Shown piece by piece: positions 27,048 through 34,721 of a DNA stretch of 64,000 bases. Position numbers and translations under genes: made by a program. The stretch lies in NCBI RefSeq assembly GCF_000422945.1, contig NZ_AUHA01000003.1:1-64000 (forward strand), read 5' to 3'. The notes under the pieces were generated by a model. It searched no databases and was not told the DNA's origin. It saw only the letters and a list, made by a program, of their open reading frames with translations. Source of the stretch: Daejeonella oryzae DSM 19973. Lineage in GTDB: Bacteria > Bacteroidota > Bacteroidia > Sphingobacteriales > Sphingobacteriaceae. Every line of letters begins with the position of its first letter. The stretch's first letter is position 1.

Positions 27048-27434
27048 ATGCCGGATAACAATGCCAACAATCTTACCGAATTCGAAATTGATTTATCCTA
27101 TTTAAGCGATGTAGCTGGCGGAAGCAGCGAATTCATGATCGAGATGATTGATATGTTTCTGGATCAAACTCCCGAATATTTTGAAGAGATTGATCAGTCA
27201 ATCAACGACCTGGACTGGTCTAACGTAGCTACTCTAGCCCATAAAATAAAACCAACTCTGGCATTTATGGGTGTTGATTTTGCCCGAATTGAAATGGCCG
27301 AATTAGAGCGGAAAGCTAAAAACTTAGATTCAGTTGAAACTATTCGTCCAATGTTTGATAATCTGATGAATCTTAGTAAAATCCTTTACATTAAGCTTGA
27401 AGAAGCCAAAAAAAGACTCTTAACCGAAGGCTAA
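27048..27434 (+). CDS. Histidine phosphotransfer (Hpt) domain protein
   Basis: This 128-residue protein is a free-standing Hpt domain, a four-helix bundle that passes phosphate between kinases and response regulators. The phosphorylated histidine is H65 in LAHKIKPTLAFMG, with the conserved lysine after it and a glycine at the expected distance. The N-terminal helix begins with IDLSYLSDVAGGSSEFM. No kinase lies next to it. The nearest partners in this window are the response regulator at 41187 and SixA at 21339, both unproven. It converges with purS, overlapping its stop by 4 bases. Confidence 0.9.
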   Translation: MPDNNANNLTEFEIDLSYLSDVAGGSSEFMIEMIDMFLDQTPEYFEEIDQSINDLDWSNVATLAHKIKPTLAFMGVDFARIEMAELERKAKNLDSVETIRPMFDNLMNLSKILYIKLEEAKKRLLTEG

Positions 27435-27682
27435 ACTGCTTTTAATTCAAAATGATAGCTTTCCATAATCAGGTTAGCCAGAAGATTTTTGCATGCTTCA
27501 TCAACTTTTGCACTTGCAGCATTTTCATCAGCAGCATCAATCTCTAAGGTAATGTGTTTACCGATACGTACATTCTGAATTTCTCCCAAACCCAAATTTT
27601 TCATACTGCTTGTTACTGCTTTTCCCTGTGGATCTAATATTTCTTTAAGGGGCATTACAGTTATTTCTGCTTTGAATTTCAT
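27431..27682 (-). CDS. purS: FGAM synthase subunit PurS
   Basis: This 83-residue protein matches PurS, the small subunit that bridges PurL and PurQ in purine synthesis. It shows AEITVMPLKEILDPQGKAV at the start, then MKNLGLGEIQNVRIGKHITLEID and the C-terminal helix with CKNLLANLIMESYHFEL. Its ATG overlaps the stop codon of pssA by 4 bases, so it is translated with a phospholipid gene rather than with other purine genes, none of which are seen nearby. Confidence 0.9.
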   Translation of the reverse strand: MKFKAEITVMPLKEILDPQGKAVTSSMKNLGLGEIQNVRIGKHITLEIDAADENAASAKVDEACKNLLANLIMESYHFELKAV

Positions 27683-28392
27683 CTTGGTCTGAATTGAATT
27701 AGTGATAATAAAAAATATAAGAATATAATTATCGGTACGGCTGCAAATTTAAGAATTACCACTAAAAGTAAGCCTGAAATTATTAAAATATATCTGAACA
27801 GGTTATCCTTGAAATTTAAAGTCTTAAACTTTAGAGAGATAAGTGGAATTTCAGTTACTAAAAGTATACTCATACCCAGACTGAAAATAAACAGGAAGAA
27901 GGGGTTTAATATATAAGAGGATAAAAACCAGTTTCCATCTGACAATATAAAGGGAAGAGACCCAATTAAAATGGCATTGGCCGGTGTGGGAAGTCCGATG
28001 AAATTTTCAGATTGGCGCACATCCACATTAAATTTCGCAAGCCGCAATGCAGAGAATATTGCTATCAGGAAAGCCGAATAATTTAAATAATTGCTCAATT
28101 CACCTACCTGTGGAGATTGAAGGAATAACTGATAAATTATTACCGAAGGTAAAAAACCAAAACTGACCATATCTGCCAGTGAATCTAATTCTTTTCCTAT
28201 TTCTGAATAGGCTTTCAGAACACGGGCCAGCATTCCATCTAAAAAATCAAACACCGCAGCAATCGCAATTGCATAACTGGCAAAGATCAGTTCGCCTTTA
28301 AAGGCATATACAACTCCCAAACATCCGCAAAAGAGATTTAAGCAAGTAATAAAATTCGGTATATGTCTTTTCATAAGCAGATTTGGGATCAA
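27679..28392 (-). CDS. pssA: CDP-diacylglycerol-serine O-phosphatidyltransferase
   Basis: This 237-residue inner-membrane enzyme makes phosphatidylserine from CDP-diacylglycerol and serine, the step before phosphatidylethanolamine. The CDP-alcohol phosphotransferase signature D-G-x2-A-R-x8-G-x3-D-x3-D is complete in DGMLARVLKAYSEIG followed by KELDSLAD. About six to eight hydrophobic helices follow the usual pattern, and the N-terminus PNFITCLNLFCGCLGVVYA is typical of type II PssA. It overlaps purS by 4 bases and lies 51 bases downstream of rho's stop codon on the other side. Confidence 0.93.
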   Translation of the reverse strand: MIPNLLMKRHIPNFITCLNLFCGCLGVVYAFKGELIFASYAIAIAAVFDFLDGMLARVLKAYSEIGKELDSLADMVSFGFLPSVIIYQLFLQSPQVGELSNYLNYSAFLIAIFSALRLAKFNVDVRQSENFIGLPTPANAILIGSLPFILSDGNWFLSSYILNPFFLFIFSLGMSILLVTEIPLISLKFKTLNFKDNLFRYILIISGLLLVVILKFAAVPIIIFLYFLLSLIQFRPR

Positions 28393-28443
28393 AAATAAAC
28401 CAGCAAAGAATAAACGTAATGGTTACTCTTTGCTCTGTTTTCT

Positions 28444-30105
28444 TTACGAGTTCATTGAAATTAAAAACTCTTCATTAGTTCTGGTTCCACGCATTTGAGA
28501 TTGCAGGAATTCCATTGATTCCTGTGAATTCATATCTGCTAAATGATTACGTAAAATCCAGATACGTTGTAAGGTATCCTTATCAAGTAATAAATCATCA
28601 CGGCGGGTACTCGAAGCAGTAAGGTCAATTGCAGGGAATACGCGTTTATTAGATAATTTACGATCTAATTGTAATTCCATGTTACCGGTTCCCTTAAATT
28701 CTTCAAAGATCACCTCATCCATTTTAGAACCTGTTTCTGTTAAGGCGGTTGCTAAAATGGTTAATGAACCACCATCTTCAATGTTACGGGCTGCACCAAA
28801 AAAGCGTTTCGGTTTGTGTAAAGCATTAGCATCAACACCACCGGAAAGAATTTTGCCTGAAGCCGGGGCAACCGTATTGTAAGCACGGGCTAAACGGGTA
28901 ATAGAGTCGAGAAGAATAACCACATCGTGGCCACATTCAACCATTCGTTTAGCTTTTTCAAGAACAATATTGGCAATTTTTACATGGCGCTCGGCCGGCT
29001 CATCAAATGTAGATGAAACAACTTCTGCACGTACGCTTCTCGCCATATCTGTAACCTCCTCAGGGCGCTCATCAATAAGCAATATAATGAGATAAACTTC
29101 CGGATGATTTTTAGCAATTGCATTCGCCACATCTTTTAAGAGCATCGTTTTACCAGTTTTGGGCTGGGCTACAATTAATCCACGCTGACCTTTACCTATT
29201 GGAGTAAACAGATCTATGATGCGGGTAGAGTGATTATTGGCATCCACAAAAAGATTTAATTTTTCTGTGGGAAACAAAGGCGTTAAAAATTCAAAAGGAA
29301 CACGGTCACGAACATCAGCCGGCAGGCGGCCGTTAATAGCTTCAACCCGTACCAGCGGAAAATATTTTTCGCCTTCTTTTGGCGGACGTATACTTCCGCG
29401 AACGGTATCTCCGGTTTTGAGACCGAATAATTTTATTTGAGACTGGGAAACATAAATATCATCCGGAGAAGATAAATAATTGTAATCTGAGGAGCGTAAA
29501 AAACCATATCCGTCCGGCATGATTTCTAAGATCCCTTCGTTTACAATTACATTATCAAAATCCATGCTAATGGCTGTTTCCTGATTTCTGTTTGGCTGAT
29601 TCGGATTACGGCGATCAAATTTGCGCTGCTCAGGCTGATTGTGAGTTTTTGCAGGAGCAGTTTTTGGTTGCGGATCAGCCGCCGGAGGATCAGCCGCAGG
29701 GGTTTCAGATTGTATATTTGCAGAAACCTGCTCCTGATTAGCAATTACAGGTTGTTCAATACTTACTTCTTCAGAAACTGAAGGTGAATCCGCCTGAATT
29801 TCATCCTCCTCATTAAAATCAAATAACCGTGTATTATCTAAAGGTACTTCCTGATGTTTTGCGTTCTCAGCTTTAGGTTTCAGGGTTCTCAAACGTTTGC
29901 GTGGTTTTTCTTCAACAGCAGATTTATCGGAAACTAAACCGTTTACAGAATTACCGTCAACAGAAGAAGAATCACTGTTCTTCTCTAAAATTTTACTGAT
30001 CAGATCTTGTTTTCGTAACGTGTCGGTATCTGCAATACCGTGGTTTTGAGCAATCTCACGCAGCTCAGACACGAGCTTATCGTTCAATTTATTAATATCC
30101 AGCAT
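28444..30105 (-). CDS. rho: Transcription termination factor Rho, with long disordered insertion
   Basis: This 553-residue hexameric RNA helicase ends transcription. The N-terminal helical domain (1-43) with [10 protein letters not shown] is followed by about 135 residues of low-complexity sequence (44-178) rich in Glu, Pro, Ala, Asn and Gln, which most proteobacterial Rho proteins lack. The RNA-binding cold-shock-like domain follows ([16 protein letters not shown]), then the ATPase with Walker [13 protein letters not shown], Walker [17 protein letters not shown] and the Q/R loops. Such insertions are known in Rho proteins of several phyla and can add RNA-binding or phase-separating behaviour; that is not shown here. 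Confidence 0.96.
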   Translation of the reverse strand: MLDINKLNDKLVSELREIAQNHGIADTDTLRKQDLISKILEKNSDSSSVDGNSVNGLVSDKSAVEEKPRKRLRTLKPKAENAKHQEVPLDNTRLFDFNEEDEIQADSPSVSEEVSIEQPVIANQEQVSANIQSETPAADPPAADPQPKTAPAKTHNQPEQRKFDRRNPNQPNRNQETAISMDFDNVIVNEGILEIMPDGYGFLRSSDYNYLSSPDDIYVSQSQIKLFGLKTGDTVRGSIRPPKEGEKYFPLVRVEAINGRLPADVRDRVPFEFLTPLFPTEKLNLFVDANNHSTRIIDLFTPIGKGQRGLIVAQPKTGKTMLLKDVANAIAKNHPEVYLIILLIDERPEEVTDMARSVRAEVVSSTFDEPAERHVKIANIVLEKAKRMVECGHDVVILLDSITRLARAYNTVAPASGKILSGGVDANALHKPKRFFGAARNIEDGGSLTILATALTETGSKMDEVIFEEFKGTGNMELQLDRKLSNKRVFPAIDLTASSTRRDDLLLDKDTLQRIWILRNHLADMNSQESMEFLQSQMRGTRTNEEFLISMNS

Positions 30106-30350
30106 TAAGTTTTTATGTTTTAGGATTTTTTGGTTTATAAGAATTTACCCTGAAGAATTACAATCAACAAATTTTCAATAATGTAAGAGCTAATCAAGAA
30201 TTTTGTGTGATTTTCCCGAAATCAGGAGTAAACTGAGATAACGCCACAATTGTATACAATAAAATGAAATAAACAAAACTTTTATTTCTTTTTTTAAATT
30301 AACTATCTTCTTTATTTACTTTCGCACAATTTACAAAAGGATTGAGAAGA

Positions 30351-31184
30351 ATGAACAGGCAGCAACTTATTGAACAGATTAAGAAAAAAAGATCCTTCTT
30401 ATGCGTTGGTCTTGATACAGATATAACGTTGATTCCTGAATTTTTATTGGATACTCAAGATCCGGTTTATGAATTTAACAAGCAAATTATTGATGCCACG
30501 CAGGATTTATGTGTTGCTTATAAACCTAACAGCGCTTTTTATGAAAGTCGCGGCATAGCAGGCTGGCAAAGCTTGATTAAAACCTGGGAACATCTTCCTA
30601 AGCACTGCCTCAGTATTATAGATGCAAAAAGAGGGGATATCGGCAATACCTCTTCCATGTATGCAAAGGCTTTTTTTGATAAGCAATCTTCAGGAATGAG
30701 CTTTGATGCAATTACTATTGCACCCTATATGGGGAGTGATTCTGTGCTGCCGTTTCTATCTTTTCCTGATAAGTGGGTAATTCTTCTTGCGCTCACATCA
30801 AATGAGGGTGGTAAAGATTTTCAGTTATTATCGTCAAATGACCAGTCATTGTATCAATCGGTTATAGACAAAGCTCAGCAATGGGGAAATCCAGATAATT
30901 TAATGTTTGTAATTGGGGCAACACGCGGAGATTCTTTTGAAAAAGTTAGAGAACACGCACCGGATAATTTTTTACTCGTTCCCGGAATTGGAGCTCAGGG
31001 TGGAAATTTACAGGATGTTTGCCGTTATGGCCTTAATAAAGATTGCGGATTACTGGTGAATTCATCTCGTTCTATAATCTACGCATCAAAAGAGAGAGAT
31101 TTTGCAGAAAAGGCCCGTGAGCAGGCTTTAATTATTCAGCAGGAAATGAGCATCGAGCTGGATAAGCTGGAAAACTTCAATTAA
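30351..31184 (+). CDS. pyrF: Orotidine 5'-phosphate decarboxylase
   Basis: This 277-residue enzyme makes UMP, the last step of pyrimidine synthesis. It shows FLCVGLDTD near the start, CVAYKPNSAFYE, the catalytic IIDAKRGDIGNTS, APYMGSDSVLPF and FVIGATRGDSF. Its length and order match the longer group of PyrF enzymes found in Bacteroidota and actinobacteria rather than the short E. coli type. I start at the ATG at 30351; a TTG 9 bases upstream is also in frame. It is divergent from rho over 245 bases that hold both promoters. Confidence 0.94.
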   Translation: MNRQQLIEQIKKKRSFLCVGLDTDITLIPEFLLDTQDPVYEFNKQIIDATQDLCVAYKPNSAFYESRGIAGWQSLIKTWEHLPKHCLSIIDAKRGDIGNTSSMYAKAFFDKQSSGMSFDAITIAPYMGSDSVLPFLSFPDKWVILLALTSNEGGKDFQLLSSNDQSLYQSVIDKAQQWGNPDNLMFVIGATRGDSFEKVREHAPDNFLLVPGIGAQGGNLQDVCRYGLNKDCGLLVNSSRSIIYASKERDFAEKAREQALIIQQEMSIELDKLENFN

Positions 31185-31232
31185 TCTGAATAGACATTTA
31201 ACCTGATTCAACATTGCTCTTCACACCTGATC

Positions 31233-32171
31233 ATGCTTAAAAACCCCAATCTTAAACTTATAATAGCTGTAATCAGTATTGCTTTTTTTTGGGGAACTAC
31301 TTTTTTGGGTATCAGAATAGGCGTAGAAACTATTCCACCAATTTTGGTTACCGGCTTACGTAACATACTGGCCGGTTCTATCTTATTGGGATTTCTGTTG
31401 ATAAGCAGAAAATTTGAATGGATGACCTGGCCGCGTTTAAGAAGAAACCTGATTATCTCCTTTATGATGATCGTATTAGCGAATGGATTGACCACCTACG
31501 CAGAAGTTTACATATCCAGCGGACTGGCATCATTAATTTCAACTCTATCTCCTTTGTGTGTTTTGCTTTTAAATCTGGCATTTGGTCATGAAAAGCTTTC
31601 CTGGAAAATTATTTTGGGAGTTTTTTTAGGAATCTGCGGCATGTATTTAATTTATCAGAATAACATTGCAGATCTATTCAATCCGGAATACCGTTTGGGA
31701 ATTATGGCCATTCTTTTTGCTGTTTTAATGTGGGCATCCGGCACCATTTTTACGAAAAAAAGTGCTATGCAACCTGGAAATATGTTTATGAACCTGTGCG
31801 TTCAAATGCTTTTTGCAGGAGTGTTCATGCTTTTATTGCAACTTGTTATTCAGCCCGATATTCATTCAGAGAGCTGGAGTTTAAGGAGCATTCTCGCTGT
31901 TATTTACCTGGCAATTTTCGGTTCATTAGTGGGTTATGTAGCCTATACATATGCACTATCTAAACTTCCATCAACCAAAGTTTCTATCATCACTTATATT
32001 AATGTAGTGGTAGCCCTCTCGCTCGGATGGCTTATTTTGGATGAAAAATTATCTGTTAAAATTATTATGGCAGCAGTATTAATTATCGGGGGGGTAGTGA
32101 TCGCTAATTTGCGCAAAAGAATGCCCGTTGCTATTCCTACACAACCACCTTTGCCACCAATTATAGAATAA
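31233..32171 (+). CDS. EamA-family (DMT) transporter
   Basis: This 312-residue membrane protein has ten helices in two EamA repeats. The first begins with ISIAFFWGTTFLGIRIG, and the second contains MAILFAVLMWASGTIFTKK; the end YINVVVALSLGWLILDEKLS is the usual last-helix motif. It is unrelated in detail to the other EamA protein at 14582. The substrate is unknown; members export amino acids, purines or sugars. It follows pyrF after 48 bases and may share its transcript. Confidence 0.88.
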   Translation: MLKNPNLKLIIAVISIAFFWGTTFLGIRIGVETIPPILVTGLRNILAGSILLGFLLISRKFEWMTWPRLRRNLIISFMMIVLANGLTTYAEVYISSGLASLISTLSPLCVLLLNLAFGHEKLSWKIILGVFLGICGMYLIYQNNIADLFNPEYRLGIMAILFAVLMWASGTIFTKKSAMQPGNMFMNLCVQMLFAGVFMLLLQLVIQPDIHSESWSLRSILAVIYLAIFGSLVGYVAYTYALSKLPSTKVSIITYINVVVALSLGWLILDEKLSVKIIMAAVLIIGGVVIANLRKRMPVAIPTQPPLPPIIE

Positions 32172-32239
32172 ACAATTATCCGTTTCAAATTCTGAAGTTG
32201 CAGAAGGAAAACAAATGGTAAATTTTATTAAATTTAAGA

Positions 32240-33520
32240 ATGCCCTTTCCCGAAGAGTTCCTGCATTATTTATGGAAATTCCGTTTGTTTGAACAGGGGC
32301 AGCTTCAAACCAGTTCGGGTGAAAGCCTGCAGATTTTTTCTCCTGGGATACATAATAAAGATTCCGGTCCTGATTTTGAAAATGCACGCATCAAAATCGG
32401 TGAGCATACCTGGGCCGGCAATGTTGAAATTCACCTGAAGTCATCCGATTGGGAACGCCACCATCATCAGTCAGACAAGGCGTATGAAAATGTCATTCTT
32501 CACGTCGTTTATCAATCCGACAGGCAAATCCTCAGGCAAGATCAAAGCAGAATTCCAGAATTGATATTAGAAGATTTAATTCCGGAAGGTGCCTGGTTTC
32601 GTTATCAGGAATTAATGATGAGTTTAAACTGGATTCCGTGCGAGAAATTAATTTCCTCATTAAATTTTGCTCATGTTGATTTCTGGCTTTCGCGGATGAT
32701 AGTTGAACGGATGGAAAGTAAAAATGGCATGATAAAGCAACTTTTGCAGGAATTTAATGGAAGCTGGGATGATGCATTTTATATATGCATTGCCCGAAAT
32801 TTTGGATTTAAAACTAATGCACTTCCTTTTGAGTTACTTGCCCGATCTATTAGTCAGCAAATACTAGCCAGACATAAGGACAATCTTTTTCAGATTGAGG
32901 CATTGTTATTTGGTCAGGCCGGCTTTCTGGAAGAGAAATTTAATGATGAATATCCGGCTCTTTTAAAAAAAGAATATCAATTTTTAAAAGCTAAATATTC
33001 ATTAATAAGCGGTGATAAATTTATCTGGAAATATTTGAGATTAAGACCTCAGAATTTTCCCTGCATCCGCATTGCTCAGTTTGCAGCCCTGATCAGTAAA
33101 TCGAGTTTTTTATTCTCAAAAATAATTGAAATAACTTCTGTTGATGAGCTGCGATGGCTGTTTTCTGATCTTAAAATAAATGATTATTGGCAAAACCATT
33201 ACCGTTTTGATCAGCCTTCAGCCCGATCATCCAAAAAACTTGGCGAAGATTCAATAAATAATATTCTTATAAATTCAGTTGCTGTTTCTACATTTGCATT
33301 TAGTCAGCAAATGGGTTTACAGGCATATATGAATAATGCTTTGTCGCTGCTTGAGAAAATCCCGGGGGAAACAAATCAGGTTTTGAACCGTTTCAATTTA
33401 CTGGGAGTAAAAGCGGATACCGCATTCAGGTCGCAAGCTTTAATGCATTTAAAAGCTTCCTATTGCGACCATAAAAAATGCTTACATTGTGGTATCGGAA
33501 TCAAATTATTAAAACAATAA
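32240..33520 (+). CDS. DUF2851 family protein
   Basis: This 426-residue protein matches the DUF2851 family, common in Bacteroidota and of unknown function. The N-terminal part contains GIHNKDSGPDFENARIKIG and WAGNVEIHLKSSDWERH, a motif set with histidines and acidic residues that recalls metal-binding nucleases, though I cannot assign one. The C-terminus has a short cysteine cluster, YCDHKKCLHCGIG. It is followed after 6 bases by a PspC-like gene. Confidence 0.85.
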   Translation: MPFPEEFLHYLWKFRLFEQGQLQTSSGESLQIFSPGIHNKDSGPDFENARIKIGEHTWAGNVEIHLKSSDWERHHHQSDKAYENVILHVVYQSDRQILRQDQSRIPELILEDLIPEGAWFRYQELMMSLNWIPCEKLISSLNFAHVDFWLSRMIVERMESKNGMIKQLLQEFNGSWDDAFYICIARNFGFKTNALPFELLARSISQQILARHKDNLFQIEALLFGQAGFLEEKFNDEYPALLKKEYQFLKAKYSLISGDKFIWKYLRLRPQNFPCIRIAQFAALISKSSFLFSKIIEITSVDELRWLFSDLKINDYWQNHYRFDQPSARSSKKLGEDSINNILINSVAVSTFAFSQQMGLQAYMNNALSLLEKIPGETNQVLNRFNLLGVKADTAFRSQALMHLKASYCDHKKCLHCGIGIKLLKQ

Positions 33521-33526
33521 AAATAG

Positions 33527-33742
33527 ATGTTACAGGATTTAATAACCTTTTTTGAAAAAAAATCTTTTGGTGTCTGTACTTATTTAGGTGAGCGTTTTAA
33601 TATATCAATCTCAAAAATCCGCCTTTTTTTCATCTATTCTTCTTTTCTTGCGGTAGGTTTTCCGCTTGTGTTTTATTTTCTGGCAGCTTTTATTCTGGAT
33701 ATACGTAATTACGTTAAACGGATTAGGATCTGGGATTTTTAA
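33527..33742 (+). CDS. PspC-domain-like small membrane protein
   Basis: This 71-residue protein has one long hydrophobic segment (about 33-57) after a short N-terminal part with GVCTYLGERFNISISKIRLFF, the pattern of the PspC domain (a glycine-rich start, a short loop, then a helix). PspC proteins take part in membrane-stress sensing, but this single-domain form is too small to assign. It lies 6 bases after the DUF2851 gene, in the same direction, and converges with the ankyrin gene. Confidence 0.75.
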   Translation: MLQDLITFFEKKSFGVCTYLGERFNISISKIRLFFIYSSFLAVGFPLVFYFLAAFILDIRNYVKRIRIWDF

Positions 33743-33771
33743 AACTTCATTTTTAGGTGGTATTATTATTA

Positions 33772-34422
33772 TTACTCAGATAAGATCTTTGCTATATCAT
33801 GATACCCTTTGTCTGCGGCAAGGTCTGCAGGAGTTTTTCCGCCTTCCATTCTAACATTTACCAAAGCACCGGCTTCGAGCAATACAATTAACAACTCTAT
33901 ATTTCCGTTTTGCGCTGCAGAGTGAAGCGGAGTTACTCCGGACATTTGAGAAATATTAACTTTTGCACCCGCCTCCAACAGCATTTTAGCAATCATGGTA
34001 TGATCTGATGCTACTGCAGAGTGCAGCGGATAAACGTTGTATCCATTTTTAGAAGGTAAATTGGGATCGGCCTCCTTTAATAGTAAATATCGGGTGATAT
34101 CTTCGTTTCCAAAATAGGCAGCAAGTCCCAAAGGTGTAAAGCCATCTTCAGAAAAATCATTAACTATTGAGGGCTTTAAATAGATTAGATGTGCCACTTC
34201 ATCAAATTTGCCTACCGCTGCCGCTTCAAATATGCTGATGTTTTTGACATACTTTAAAATAATCGATGAAATGTCAGGTTTCTTATAATAGCAGGAAAGC
34301 ATTAAAGGCGATATTTGCTGGTTCGTATTTTCTGAAGCCAGCGAAGGATTTTTTTCTAAAAGATCATTTAAAGCCCTTGCGTTGCCAGATTCTATAAACT
34401 CTTCAAGTAAAGCTAAACTCAT
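33772..34422 (-). CDS. Ankyrin-repeat protein
   Basis: This 216-residue protein consists of about six ankyrin repeats. Clear examples are DGFTPLGLAAYFGNEDITRY, NVYPLHSAVASDHTMIAKML and GVTPLHSAAQNGNIELLIVL, each with the TPLH-type turn. There is no signal peptide, so it is probably cytoplasmic and binds a protein partner. The last repeat (GKTPADLAADKGYHDIAKIL) closes the stack. The partner is unknown. Confidence 0.9.
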   Translation of the reverse strand: MSLALLEEFIESGNARALNDLLEKNPSLASENTNQQISPLMLSCYYKKPDISSIILKYVKNISIFEAAAVGKFDEVAHLIYLKPSIVNDFSEDGFTPLGLAAYFGNEDITRYLLLKEADPNLPSKNGYNVYPLHSAVASDHTMIAKMLLEAGAKVNISQMSGVTPLHSAAQNGNIELLIVLLEAGALVNVRMEGGKTPADLAADKGYHDIAKILSE

Positions 34423-34475
34423 ATTTATCTGCTATTGATCGGTCAATGTAGCCAAGATCAATGATACAAAAATAA

Positions 34476-34508
34476 ATAAAAAATCCCGCCCTGAATATCA
34501 GGGCGGGA
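34476..34508 (-). terminator. Rho-independent terminator for a minus-strand transcript upstream of ftsK
   Basis: TCCCGCCCTG (34484-34493) and CAGGGCGGGA (34499-34508) form a perfect 10-bp stem with a 5-base loop. The T-tract lies on the minus-strand side (ATTTTTTATTTATT), so the transcript must come from the region 34509-34721, upstream of the ankyrin gene and of ftsK. No coding gene lies there. Confidence 0.75.
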
Positions 34509-34590
34509 AACTTAAACAAACTCAACTTAAACCAAAACCTAATCTTAAATATCTTTTAACCCTGAAAAGGGTTTTGCAAACTGTATTTTT
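34476..34590 (-). ncRNA. Candidate small RNA upstream of ftsK
   Basis: The strong minus-strand terminator at 34476-34508 has no gene upstream of it, so it probably ends a short RNA. On the minus strand, a hairpin ACCC..GGGT (near 34557-34570) follows a weak promoter-like TACAGTTTG. The upstream limit is a guess, and the family is not recognised. Confidence 0.25.
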
Positions 34591-34691
34591 AATTTATATA
34601 ACTGTAAGAGTTTAATAAAACATAAAGGTTTAATTTGCCTAGAAAAAAAATCAATACTTCTCCGGGAATATCCGAATATTAGAGATTACGT

Positions 34692-34699
34692 TATATTTG
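34692..34699 (+). promoter_or_regulatory. Candidate -7 element for ftsK
   Basis: TATATTTG matches the Bacteroidota TAnnTTTG box exactly and lies 22 bases before the ftsK start codon. I see no TTTG -33 box at the expected distance, so this is tentative. Confidence 0.4.
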
Positions 34700-34721
34700 T
34701 CAGTACTAACATAAATTACGA

